Assembly: GCF_014222285.1 (NCBI RefSeq)
Contig: NZ_JACKZS010000003.1
Coordinates: 42,739 to 106,738, forward strand
DNA: 64,000 bases
Direction of reading: 5' to 3'
Source of the DNA: Nostoc sp. UCD121
GTDB lineage: Bacteria; Cyanobacteriota; Cyanobacteriia; Cyanobacteriales; Nostocaceae
Made by a program: the position numbers and the translations under genes
The notes under the pieces: generated by a model
The model's input: the letters and a program-made list of their open reading frames with translations, nothing else
The model's database searches: none
Told to the model about the DNA's origin: nothing
Part shown: one piece after another, positions 48,601-56,696 of the stretch
Position numbering within the stretch: the first letter of the stretch is position 1
How the letters are laid out: the number at the start of each line of letters is the position of its first letter

Positions 48601-48724
48601 AGCACAGCGACAAGCTGAAGAAACCCGCAAAGCCGCAGCTACAGCAGCGTGGTGGTTATTTGCCACAGCATCCGTCTCCGCCGTTTTCTCTGCATTAGGA
48701 GGAGCGCTGGCTGCAAGGCCATAG
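45608..48724 (+). CDS. Large membrane protein with seven about-80-residue repeats
   Basis: Three membrane helices lie near 37-65, 94-124 and 127-155, and one at 1012-1035. Between them seven repeats start near residues 212, 409, 501, 604, 704, 799 and 899, each reading YLRNTGKxELNPEGIxRDL, DPxxG, then RLSxFDRDTLVxLLSQRxDLSEEQVNxII. Each repeat looks like two helical hairpins. The linkers are helical. Between repeats 1 and 2 a half unit (LGRADLSDLDVEKILGSL) remains. Function unknown. It resembles no enzyme; a thylakoid or plasma-membrane scaffold is inferred. It is followed by a strong terminator. Confidence 0.8.
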   Translation: MFQSTEIMLELYKPLLWLAQVPVDPSSVTPAQASVLTSGPRFFVALISGVILAFAFQLVLTNLSLAAGISYLGHSSDSDSDSGEVGSLGGSIRKIGTAVGIWTLITVTIALLIACFLAVKLSLVILDPGLGAILGLVIWGAYFLLLVWVSSTTVGSLIGSVVNTATSGFQAIMGTATAALGAKAVNNQVIATAEAAAAAVRRELGSGIDPGSIRENIEDYLDKLRPPELDVSKIRSDFENLLNDPQLKAIAGTPDIRNIDRQKFIELVSSRTDLSKKDVTRIADTLYKVWQQVVSQHSPTEDRMGELMDYLKSLPAGQSKTDELNAKLDRLVAETRGSKEADQKAASGPIQSTIQQGLSALTAVVLGRADLSDLDVEKILGSLTTAKDKVTQQADKLGLPTPSQPYSPIRSDVENYLYNTYAWQLSPEKIAQEFRDVIYDPAADPGIVRRELERLSRNDFVKILQQRGLLTQGQIQRIADQLEFVRKDVLVTVTGIEEREIVQDLQRAVESYLLVTPKTDLTPEGIEQNFKPLLQDPDADYETLTLRLAHIERQEIREILLERNDVQLYEVDSILDELEKQRDRVLLESKGLAEQAQYQAETLWLNVESYLRNTGKSELNPDAIRAEFKKLLEDPQAGITSIRARLSRFDRDTLVQLLSQRQDLSEDQVNQAINAAEESWHNIRHTPQAVVDKAKEQYDSVTTTIADYLRNTGKQELNPEGIQRDLTKLFENPKEGAVALRRRLSRVDRDTLVKLLSQRQDLSEQQVNEIIDSTQTSIRNFVRAPRRLATRTQQRAENFKAYLEEYLRQTGKEELNPEGIKRDLQLLLHDPRVGVESFSDRLSHFDRSTIIALLKIREDISDEEAARIADNIVSVRDQFVEQVRNIQRGIQDAIEGVFARIRNYLNSLDRPELNYDSIKRDVRTFFDDPQAGFDALRDRLSSFDRETLVAIMSSREDISEEDANRIIDQIERARNTVLQRAERIQQEAQRRLEQVKHQAQRQAEETRKAAATAAWWLFATASVSAVFSALGGALAARP

Positions 48725-48751
48725 TTTAACAAGTTGTCTCCGCTCACATTT

Positions 48752-48775
48752 AAGCCTCCCATTATTGGGAGGCTT
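48752..48775 (+). terminator. Intrinsic terminator of the repeat-protein gene
   Basis: AAGCCTCCC and GGGAGGCTT form a 9-bp stem with ATTATT loop, followed by TTCT. Confidence 0.8.
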
Positions 48776-49015
48776 TTCTATTGTCATTAGTTATTAGTTA
48801 TTAGTCATTAGTCATTTATCCTTCAATACAGTTGAGTTAAGGCTAAAACTCTTTGCCAATGCCAATTTTTTTAACATAGACGCGGAGCGACTTGCCGCAG
48901 GGTACCGCAAAGAGAACAAAGAAATGCTTAACCCAAGCGTAAGTAGCCGACCTACTTATTGCTTTATCAAACCAATGACTAATGACTAATGACCAATGAC
49001 AAATGACATAACAGC

Positions 49016-49852
49016 TTAAGAAACGCCATACTTCTTAAACCAAGCCAAAAGACGTTTCCAACCGTCCTTAGCATCTTTCTCGCGGTAGGAGGGGCGATAA
49101 TCGGCAAAAAAAGCGTGGGGTGCATCGGGGTAGACGATAATTTCAGATTTGCTGCTGCTAGACTTTAAGCGATCGCGCATCTGTTCTACTGTATCAAGGG
49201 GAATACCAGTATCCTTGCCACCGTAGAGTCCAAGAATGGGGACTGTCAATGCCGATGCAATATCAATTGGATACTTGGGCTGAAGTTCGGTAGCATCGCC
49301 CACGAGCCGCCCATACCATGCTGCACCTGCCTTCACCTTGGGATTGTGTGCTGCATACAACCAGGTAATGCGGCCGCCCCAGCAGAAACCTGTAATCGCC
49401 AATTTATCGGCATTGCCTTTAGCTGATTTCACAGCCCATTTTACCGTCGCATCGAGATCGGATAACACTTGAGAATCTGGTACTTTGGCAACAATCGGGC
49501 GAATTTCGTCTATACTGCTTAACTTAGTGACATCGCCTTGACGGATAAATAATTCCGGTGCGATCGCCAAGTATCCCAACTGAGCAAAACGACGAGTAAC
49601 ATCTTGAATATGCTCGTGTACACCAAAGATTTCTTGAATTACCAAGACAATTGGGAAATTTTCACCAGTAGCGGGTGCTGCTCTGTAGGCAGGAATTTCA
49701 CCATCTTTGACGGGAATTTTCACTGCACCAGCTACCAACCCCTTAGCATCGGTAGCGGTGACTTGAGCAGAAATGGGTTGCACTGCCAAGGCAAAACCCG
49801 TCGCCAAGGTGCTTGTTGCGATAAATTTGCGGCGTGTTATTTCTTTCATCAT
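49016..49852 (-). CDS. Dienelactone hydrolase family protein, Tat-exported
   Basis: Signal with RRKF twin arginine and a hydrophobic core (about 1-30), then ISAQ. The alpha/beta hydrolase core has [19 protein letters not shown] near 72, the nucleophile Cys in GFCWGG near 158, GGKD near 212 (Asp) and PHAFF near 247 (His), the Cys-Asp-His triad of DLH. Length 278. The substrate is unknown; periplasmic DLHs can act on esters. A spacer with short ATGAC repeats follows the stop. Confidence 0.9.
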   Translation of the reverse strand: MMKEITRRKFIATSTLATGFALAVQPISAQVTATDAKGLVAGAVKIPVKDGEIPAYRAAPATGENFPIVLVIQEIFGVHEHIQDVTRRFAQLGYLAIAPELFIRQGDVTKLSSIDEIRPIVAKVPDSQVLSDLDATVKWAVKSAKGNADKLAITGFCWGGRITWLYAAHNPKVKAGAAWYGRLVGDATELQPKYPIDIASALTVPILGLYGGKDTGIPLDTVEQMRDRLKSSSSKSEIIVYPDAPHAFFADYRPSYREKDAKDGWKRLLAWFKKYGVS

Positions 49853-50341
49853 CTCTACCCTAAATTGGCGAAAACTTTATTGTTGGTTATCAGTACAGTA
49901 GTACGACAACAAATATTACAATTTATGAATCAGTTTACCGTAATATTTTAGATTCGTTTGCTGTCCAAAAGTTTTTTCTGTGTGGCTCTTGTCAGAGAAA
50001 AGCCGCCTGTATTGGCGAAGAAAAGCCACGGGATAAGCAATTTTCTGTACTGAGTTACTCTTTCTAGCTGGGTTCTCATATCTCAAATGCGCGGAAGGGT
50101 AGGTGTACAAATTCTAAAGTCCTCAAAAAGTGCTTCTATTCCAAATACAGCAAGGCTTTCAACCCATTAGTCAGCTAATCCTAATCCGCGCAATCTCTGA
50201 AATGCTTACCAAAAGACGATTTCAGCCTTTAAATTTTTTGGCACTCTTTCCAAACAAATTCTGTAATGCTATGATTGCTCTCGAATCGCGCAACTGTACC
50301 TTGAAAAGTAAATACAGCTTGGGTTTCAGGCTCCCGCTATT
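49853..50341. other. Intergenic region upstream of the CRISPR remnant
   Basis: No credible gene. An 81-codon frame at 50130-50375 runs into the first CRISPR repeat and is not called. The AT-rich stretch might be the former leader, but this cannot be proved. Confidence 0.4.
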
Positions 50342-50508
50342 ATTGCAATTTATCAAAATCCCTATCAGGGATTGAAACACGCCATCGCACTACTGCGATA
50401 AGCAACGCAACGATTGCAATTTATCAAAATCCCTATCAGGGATTGAAACACAGGTAGATAAAGCAATGATAAAACAATACTGGATTGCAATTTATCAAAA
50501 TCCCTATT
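50342..50508. CRISPR. Short CRISPR array, two full repeats and one truncated
   Basis: Repeats (37 bp, starting ATTGCAATTTATC, with CCCTATCAGGG palindrome, ending GATTGAAAC) lie at 50342-50378 and 50413-50449, identical. The third starts at 50484 and stops after about 24 bases where a MITE begins. Spacers 50379-50412 and 50450-50483 are both 34 bp. The GAAAC end is typical of repeats in cyanobacterial type I and III systems. No cas gene is in the window. Confidence 0.88.
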
Positions 50509-50675
50509 AGAGGTTGTTTGAAAAGTGGTTGACTGTGGTTTTAGGCACTAACTGATCCCCCCTAGCCCCCCTTTTTAAGGGGGGAACCGAAATCAAAGTC
50601 CCCCTTTTTAAGGGGGATTTAGGGGGATCTAAAATGTTTTGTTACCGAGAAGAAAACTTTTCAAACATCCTCTTA
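50507..50675. mobile_element. MITE-like element interrupting the CRISPR repeat
   Basis: Left end AGAGGTTGTTTGAAAAGT and right end the complement of AGAGGATGTTTGAAAAGT, flanked by TTA at both sides. The interior holds complementary poly-G and poly-C tracts (CCCCCCTTTTTAAGGGGGG types). The same ends and interior are at 55408-55727. It has no coding capacity. Confidence 0.8.
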
Positions 50676-50693
50676 GTAAAAGCTAGAAGTTGT

Positions 50694-50729
50694 GTAGGTT
50701 GGGTTGAGCAATAGCTCAACCCAACCTAC
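50694..50729. repeat. 36-bp palindrome, Nostoc-type
   Basis: GTAGGTTGGGTTGAGC and GCTCAACCCAACCTAC form a perfect 16-bp stem with AATA loop. The outer sequence is that of 30281-30358. Confidence 0.7.
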
Positions 50730-50911
50730 TATTTTTCTTAACTGAATGATATTGATTTATAGTGCGATCGCTAATCTTTTCGATTGAGTGGGTGCTAGAA
50801 AGCATCGATTTGCAAAAGTCAATTTTCTAAAAATAAAAACACAGATGAACACTGATAATTTCTCTGTATCCATCTGTGATTATGTGGTGTCAATACCTGG
50901 GAATTAAACCA

Positions 50912-52501
50912 TTAGACTTGTTGTATTTCTGGACGACCATCTTCAACCACAAATGAAGCCCGCTTACTAATCGTGCCAAATGGGGTTGTGACATTTGACA
51001 TAACCAAATAGTCTGTCTTCCAGTTTGTGGGAGTCAGGGAACAACGAACATAGCCCCGTTGATTATTGAAAAACTTAATGTGTGGGTTATCGGGTAAGTA
51101 AGCTTCAACTGCGGGGGTGCTGTCTGAGCCATCACCACCGGAGCTAATTGAAGAACAGACGAATTCACTGCCAACTGTAGCGGATTGTGGATTATCAAAG
51201 TTAGCTTTGAGATTCATTGCCCAATGGGAATGCACATCGCCTGCTAAAGATACTGGATTAGAGGGCTGGCGCTGTCCGAGGAAAGCCATGAGGCGATCGC
51301 GCGAAGCCACATAACCATCCCATTTATCCATGCTGTAAGTTCCGCCTTCTCCTGGTTTCATGTCTCGTTGAGCAATGGGAACCTGCTGCGCCAAAACATT
51401 CCACTTCGACTGTGAGCTATTTAAACCATCGAATAACCAATCCTCCTGTGCTTTACCGATAATGGTTGCATTCGGATCTAAATTTTCTGGGCAACGTTCT
51501 TTAGTACCATCACCACAGGGCTGATCGGTGCGATATTGGCGGGTATCTAAGACATGGAAGGTGGCTAAATTACCAAAGGAAAGCCGACGGTAAAGTTGCA
51601 TATCGGGGCCAATGGGACGCGAGAAGGGGCGCAGTGGCATGTGTTCGTAGTAAGCCTGATAAGCAATAGCCCGTCGTTGGAGGAAGATTGCCCGATCCTG
51701 ATCTGGTTCAGTATCAATTTCTGAAATATTGTTGGCGTAGTTATTTTCTACTTCGTGGTCATCCCAGGTAACAATCCAAGGAAATGCTGCATGGGCTGCT
51801 TGCAGATTGCTATCAGTTTTATAAAGGGCGTGGCGGTTGCGGTAATCTTCTAAGGTGAAAATTTCTGTACTATTGTGCTTTCTGGGGCTAGTGGTTGAGA
51901 TTCCCCCTTCATAGATGTAATCACCAACATGCACTACTAAATCGAGGTCGTCCTGTGCTAGATATTTGTAGGCGGTATAGAATCCCTGCTGATAGTTTTG
52001 GCAGGAGACTAGACCAAAGTTAAATTTACTCAAATAGCTATTTGCTAAAGGTGCTGTCCGAGTGCGGCCAATGGGGCTAGCATCTTGACCAACCAGAAAT
52101 CGATACCAATACCAAGTATCAGATTGCAGTCCTTCTACCACAACTCGCACTGAGTGAGCTAGTTGTGGGGTTGCAAGTACCGTACCTCTAGAGACAATGC
52201 GCCTCATATCAGGATCAGTTGCTACTTCCCAACGAATTGGCACATTCACAGGTGGCATTCCTCCTCCCTCTAAGGGTTCAGGAGCGAGACGAGTCCAAAT
52301 CACTACGCTGGTAGGATAAGGTTCGCCCGATGCTACACCCAAGGTGAAAGGATAATTAGAAAATCTGCTTTTAGCGATCGCTGTTTGATGAGAAAATTGA
52401 TTAGCGATCGCTAAACCAGACAATGCTCCTGCCCCGATAATTAAGTTGCGTCGTTTCATTCGACTATGCAGAAAGCGCTCAAAATTCCGGTAATCTACCA
52501 T
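50912..52501 (-). CDS. phoD: PhoD-family alkaline phosphatase/phosphodiesterase
   Basis: Tat-type signal with MKRRNLIIGAGAL near 15. The N-terminal PhoD_N domain has FTLGVASGEPYPTSVVIWTRLAPEP near 52. The catalytic part has LVSCQNYQQGF near 165, VVHVGDYIYEGG near 190 (metal Asp), TWDDHEVENNY near 245 and LAGDVHSHWAMN near 415. Length 529 is normal. PhoD enzymes are secreted by Tat and use Fe3+ and Ca2+; they free phosphate from esters, mostly under P starvation. No pho box was searched in detail. Confidence 0.92.
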   Translation of the reverse strand: MVDYRNFERFLHSRMKRRNLIIGAGALSGLAIANQFSHQTAIAKSRFSNYPFTLGVASGEPYPTSVVIWTRLAPEPLEGGGMPPVNVPIRWEVATDPDMRRIVSRGTVLATPQLAHSVRVVVEGLQSDTWYWYRFLVGQDASPIGRTRTAPLANSYLSKFNFGLVSCQNYQQGFYTAYKYLAQDDLDLVVHVGDYIYEGGISTTSPRKHNSTEIFTLEDYRNRHALYKTDSNLQAAHAAFPWIVTWDDHEVENNYANNISEIDTEPDQDRAIFLQRRAIAYQAYYEHMPLRPFSRPIGPDMQLYRRLSFGNLATFHVLDTRQYRTDQPCGDGTKERCPENLDPNATIIGKAQEDWLFDGLNSSQSKWNVLAQQVPIAQRDMKPGEGGTYSMDKWDGYVASRDRLMAFLGQRQPSNPVSLAGDVHSHWAMNLKANFDNPQSATVGSEFVCSSISSGGDGSDSTPAVEAYLPDNPHIKFFNNQRGYVRCSLTPTNWKTDYLVMSNVTTPFGTISKRASFVVEDGRPEIQQV

Positions 52502-52526
52502 TCTCTACTCCTGAGTAACAGGTAAG

Positions 52527-52583
52527 TTAAAGCACAGCAACAGCTAACACAAAGAAGGCAGGGTAATCGTAGGCAAATTTCAT
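52527..52583 (-). CDS. Possible 18-residue membrane microprotein
   Basis: ATG at 52583 has AAGGGAA 7 bases upstream, a good Shine-Dalgarno. The product MKFAYDYPAFFVLAVAVL is one short hydrophobic helix. It lies upstream of phoD on the same strand. It may be chance; the spacing and hydrophobic content make it worth listing. Confidence 0.3.
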   Translation of the reverse strand: MKFAYDYPAFFVLAVAVL

Positions 52584-52727
52584 AATTAATTCCCTTACCA
52601 AAATCAGGTTTTAATTCCCAATTTCTCCATTATTATCAATGTGTTAGATGTTATGTTGCTACAGAAAAGCCTACTAATAACAGATTAAGTTTTGGCAAAG
52701 AAAGCATTAATATCAACTTAATGAAGG

Positions 52728-53294
52728 TTAGACTTTAACCTTTTTTATTGATGCTACTTTTCTCTTCATCATCAAGCCAAAGCTACAAGCAAAGAGAGCG
52801 CCAAATAAAGGTGTAGGTTCAGGTACTTGTGTATACGAAACTCTACCTGATATGGGTTCAGCATCTGGAGCGGTTCTAGAGAAAATTGTAAAATCTTCAC
52901 CGATGATTTCGTAACTGGTAGAACTGGCAGGATCAGATTTATCGTTGAACTGATAATCTAATGAAAAAGATGTTTGTCCTGTTAAAGATGTGGTTTGAAA
53001 TACGATAGGGAAGTCTGGATAGTTGTTGTCATCTTGTTCTGTGTAGACGGTAGAATCACCATCAAATTGAAAAGAGAGTGACTGAATTGTCGCTTCGGGA
53101 ATGTAATCATTACTCAAAGTCGAGTCATCAAAACTAAAAAAGCCATTTCCCTTAGTTATAGGACTATCAACTGTGAAAGCGTAATTAATAATTGCAGCAG
53201 ATACAGATTTTGCATCTACAACAGCAAAACCTAGAGTTAGGCTAGCAGCAGCAATGGCTAATTTTGGAACTATTTTCATCTCCATTTTCCTCAC
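52728..53294 (-). CDS. PEP-CTERM sorting-domain protein
   Basis: Signal peptide about 1-33 (KIVPKLAIAAASLTLGFAVV, then VSA). The extracytoplasmic body is beta-rich. The C-terminus has VPEPTP, a hydrophobic helix and Lys/Arg (MKRKVAS), the PEP-CTERM signal processed by exosortase. The first Met could also be MKIVP, five residues on. Cargo role unknown; it may be a surface or EPS protein. No exosortase in the window. Confidence 0.85.
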   Translation of the reverse strand: MRKMEMKIVPKLAIAAASLTLGFAVVDAKSVSAAIINYAFTVDSPITKGNGFFSFDDSTLSNDYIPEATIQSLSFQFDGDSTVYTEQDDNNYPDFPIVFQTTSLTGQTSFSLDYQFNDKSDPASSTSYEIIGEDFTIFSRTAPDAEPISGRVSYTQVPEPTPLFGALFACSFGLMMKRKVASIKKVKV

Positions 53295-54018
53295 AATAAA
53301 CTGATATCACTGATTAGAACAGTGATAGAAATCAATGATTTTTCCCTTTTTAATAAAGAGAAATAAGTCTCCAAGTAATTGGATGCACCTTATATTAAAA
53401 TTGCGAGTTTAAGCAGACTTTAATTAGAGGTAAAATAAGATCAAATTTAAGTTTGCAATATATAGGGCTTCTCCTACTCTGCGGGAAGCCCTTTTGCGTC
53501 TACATCCTGTAGTTTTGTATAAGGAACTTCCAAATAAAAAAATATCCCAAAACGGACGCAAAAATACTCTCTATTTCTTCTTCCTCTGTGTTCTCTGCGT
53601 CTCTGTGGTTCGTTTTGGTTGAAGAAGGCAGGAGGCAGGAGGCAGAGGGCAGAAGGTTCAATATATTCGGGGATTCAACACCGTACTTAGTTGGGGCCAC
53701 AAAACAAGAAAATTTGGTGGGGGTCTTAAACCCAAGTTCCCTTTGGTCACGGGCAGAGAGCAGAAAACAGTATTCCTTCTGCCTCCTGCCTTCTGCCCTC
53801 TGCCTTTCTTGATAACTTATTTATTGGAAGTCCCTAAGTCCTATAAAGATTATTGAATTCAGCAAAAACCTTTTCAAATAAAAATCTTCGTTCGTATTTA
53901 GGACTAAAATCCTAGCTTTGGGGACTGAAGTCCCCACTACAAACTACTTATTATGAGTCATAACCTACCACTAAAATCAAACACAAAATGAAGATAATCG
54001 CTACAAAATACTACTCAA
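53295..54018. other. 0.72-kb intergenic region with inverted low-complexity repeat
   Basis: Positions 53625-53656 (AAGGCAGGAGGCAGG type) and 53775-53806 (CCTTCTGCCTCCTGCC type) are inverted copies that can form a long stem. The rest is AT-rich. No gene seen. Confidence 0.55.
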
Positions 54019-55299
54019 TTATTCTTCTAACATTTTGAAGAATCGAGTAAAGTAATCTGGAAAAGTTTTCGCTGTACAGCCAGGATCTTTAATTACAATT
54101 CCTGGAACCTTCAAGCCAGTGACAGCAAAAGCCATCGCCATTCGATGATCGTGATAGGTTTCAATCTCCGCCGGGGTAATGGGGCCAGGCTCAATTTTTA
54201 GTCTATCTGGAAATTCTTCAACCTGAACCCCTAGCCGACGCAACTCTGTTACTACTGCTCGAATTCGGTCGGTTTCCTTATAGCGAATATGTTCCACGTT
54301 ACGAATGGTAATCGGTGAACTGGCAAAAGGCGCGATCGCACCTAATGTTTGCACTAAATCCGATATATCATTCATATCAATATCTATGCCTTGCAATTGC
54401 TTCGGCCCTGTCACTTCGGTGTAATCATCCGAAGCTTTAACTTCGCAACCCATCTGTTCTAAAACATCTAGCCAGAGAATATCACCCTGACACGATTGTT
54501 TCGTCAAATGTTTGACGCGCACTCGTCCCCCCGTGACGGCGGCGGCGGCAAAAAAGTAAGAAGCATTTGACGCATCGGGTTCTACTGTGTAATGTCGAGC
54601 TTGGTAACGTTGACCCGCTTTAATCTGAAATTGATTATCGCCGATTTGATTCACCTCCACGCCAAAATCTGCCATCAGACGACAGGTCATTTTGACGTAA
54701 GATTGAGAAACTAATGTCCCCTCAACCTCAATGCTCGTATCCTGTTGAGCATAAGGCGCAATCATTAGCAATGCCGAAAGTTGCTGACTTGTTTGGTTAG
54801 CTTTTAACCGAAAATTTCCGCCAGCGAATCCTTGGCTATAGACGGTGTAGGGCATAAACCCGGAGTTTCCCTCAAAGTTAACGGTTGCTCCACCCGTTTG
54901 CAGCACCGTGAGCATATCACCCATCGGTCGTTCTCGCATTCTGGGAACGCCGTCTAGACGATATTCACCGTTACCCAGTGCCACCAACGCCGAGATAAAC
55001 CGTGCTGCTGTACCTGCCAAACCCACAAATAAATCTGCCTGTTTAGCTGGAATGTCGCCTCCCCTTCCTGCAACCTGAATCTGAGCCAAATTAGGATTTA
55101 ACGTAATGGGAATGCCTAATTGCTCTACGCATTTGACAAAATACTCGCTGTCTTCACTAAATAAGGCATTTTCTAAAATGGAGTCACCTTGTGCCAAAGC
55201 AGCCACAAGCAATGCCCGATTGGTAAGACTTTTAGAACCGGGAATTTCTACCGTGGCATCCACTGGCCGATTTAGAGCAGGAATTGCAATGGTATCCAC
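54019..55299 (-). CDS. aroA: 3-phosphoshikimate 1-carboxyvinyltransferase (EPSP synthase)
   Basis: Two-domain EPSP synthase of 426 residues. Seen are PGSKSLTNRALLVAALAQG near 21-39 (PEP/S3P-binding Lys, Ser, Arg), GLAGTAARFISALVA near 93, RMRERPMGDML near 121 (Arg cluster), and EHIRYKETDRIRAV near 342 with the catalytic Glu-Arg. It makes EPSP from shikimate-3-phosphate and PEP in the shikimate pathway. GTG start. No other aro gene is adjacent. Confidence 0.95.
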   Translation of the reverse strand: MDTIAIPALNRPVDATVEIPGSKSLTNRALLVAALAQGDSILENALFSEDSEYFVKCVEQLGIPITLNPNLAQIQVAGRGGDIPAKQADLFVGLAGTAARFISALVALGNGEYRLDGVPRMRERPMGDMLTVLQTGGATVNFEGNSGFMPYTVYSQGFAGGNFRLKANQTSQQLSALLMIAPYAQQDTSIEVEGTLVSQSYVKMTCRLMADFGVEVNQIGDNQFQIKAGQRYQARHYTVEPDASNASYFFAAAAVTGGRVRVKHLTKQSCQGDILWLDVLEQMGCEVKASDDYTEVTGPKQLQGIDIDMNDISDLVQTLGAIAPFASSPITIRNVEHIRYKETDRIRAVVTELRRLGVQVEEFPDRLKIEPGPITPAEIETYHDHRMAMAFAVTGLKVPGIVIKDPGCTAKTFPDYFTRFFKMLEE

Positions 55300-55407
55300 G
55301 TTAAACCTCTACGTAGGCGGTTAGCTACAACTTTATATATTCCCATATTGTCAAGCAATTTGGATTTTAGATTTCTTCCATGTCTATCCCTTGTGCATTT
55401 CGACTCT

Positions 55408-55727
55408 TTAGAGGTTGTTTGAAAAGTATTTCACTGTAACTTTAGACACTTTTAGATCCCCCCTACCTTAAAAAGCTACCGTGTACACACAAATCATCTG
55501 ATCCCCCTAAATCCCTCTTAAAAAGGGGGACTTGAAGAAATTTCCCCCCTTTTTAAGGGGGGTTAGGGGGGATCGAAACACTGTTAGACAACTTTATAAG
55601 ACTTGTGTGTACACCGTAGACCTTAAAAAGGGGGGAACCGGAATTAAAGCCCCCCTTTTTTAAGGGGGGGTTGGGGGGATCGATAACGTTTTGTTACCGA
55701 CGAAAGGACTTTTAAAACATCCTCTTA
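55408..55727. mobile_element. MITE-like element, copy 2, with a nested insertion
   Basis: Ends TTAGAGGTTGTTTGAAAAGT and its degenerate complement CTTTTAAAACATCCTCTTA. The flanks align with 50507-50675, including GTTTTGTTACCGA near the right end. The interior is split by the nested element 55486-55619. Confidence 0.8.
55486..55619. mobile_element. Nested 134-bp element with 11-bp target duplication
   Basis: Left end CTACCGTGTACACACAA, right end complement of CTACGGTGTACACACAA. ACCTTAAAAAG is at 55475-55485 and again at 55620-55630, an exact direct repeat suggesting target-site duplication. The element has no gene and resembles a different MITE family. Confidence 0.75.
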
Positions 55728-55860
55728 GACACAGGAGCAGGGAAAAATAAGCAATTCCTAATTACTCATACCCAATAGTTTGTAGGTGAAAAATTTGATC
55801 TTGCTTTTGGGAATACTTAATTTACTCACTTGAATAATTTATAACCCAGGCATTATCAAT

Positions 55861-56691
55861 ATGAAACCGATTAAAGCATTCCTATATTTTCTAGCCTTTT
55901 CCTTACCTTTGGGTTTGCTTTCTGCTTTAACAGCACAAGTACACGCTCAGTCGTACCATCCCAACAAAACTTGGCAAATTAGTCAGGCATTTAAGCCACC
56001 ACAGCGAGGAAAACCTCCTGCAAGTGCTGGTGGGTCTACCCGTAGCGGCTCTTGCCTAATAGGGAAAAAATTAATAACTCCCTTAATGCCTCCAGATAAA
56101 TTAGGGCTGACATTTGCTCAACATCCAACATTTTTCTGGTATCTACCTCCATTTCAAGTTAAAACAGCTAAGTTTGTGCTGCTAGCTGAAGACCAGAATG
56201 TATTTTATGAAACGTCTTTTAAGCTCCCTGCTAAACCTGGAATTATTAGCTTCAAACTTCCTGAGAGTTCCCCCGGTCTCACTGTAGGCAAAACTTATCA
56301 CTGGTATCTAACAATTGTTTGTAATACTCAAGACTCCAGCGACAATCCGACTGTAGAAGGTTGGGTGGAACGCACTCAACCAAGCTCATCGTTGTCGGAG
56401 GCGTTAGCAAAGGCAAATGTGTACAAGTTACCCACCATCTATGCAGAAGCTGGGATTTGGCATGAAGCGCTGACTAGTTTGGTGCAGCTACGCCGGACTG
56501 AGCCGAATAATTTTAAAGCGAAGCTAGATTGGAGACAATTTTTGAAGTCTGTAGGTTTGAGTGCGATCGCTTCAGAAGCATTGATCGATTGTTGCACATC
56601 TAAGAGAGAAGGGCATGGAGCTAAAGCAGAATTTCCAACTCCCAACTCCCCATTCCCAACTCCCCGCTCCCTATTCCCCACTCAGCACTAA
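55861..56691 (+). CDS. DUF928 domain protein, secreted
   Basis: Signal peptide about 1-29 (FLYFLAFSLPLGLLSALTA, then VHAQ). Residues 55-235 match the DUF928 family: RGKPPASAGGSTRSGSC, then PPDKLGLTFAQHPTFFWYLP. The last 25 residues (AEFPTPNSPFPTPRS) are encoded by a low-complexity CCAACTCCC-type repeat, so the natural C-terminus may be shorter. It ends 5 bp before the CHASE2 cyclase, a pair seen often in Nostoc. Confidence 0.85.
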   Translation: MKPIKAFLYFLAFSLPLGLLSALTAQVHAQSYHPNKTWQISQAFKPPQRGKPPASAGGSTRSGSCLIGKKLITPLMPPDKLGLTFAQHPTFFWYLPPFQVKTAKFVLLAEDQNVFYETSFKLPAKPGIISFKLPESSPGLTVGKTYHWYLTIVCNTQDSSDNPTVEGWVERTQPSSSLSEALAKANVYKLPTIYAEAGIWHEALTSLVQLRRTEPNNFKAKLDWRQFLKSVGLSAIASEALIDCCTSKREGHGAKAEFPTPNSPFPTPRSLFPTQH

Positions 56692-56696
56692 ATCTT

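Noticed and set aside
50130..50375. 81-codon frame before the CRISPR array
   Set aside because: It runs into the first CRISPR repeat and has no recognisable domain; probably chance.
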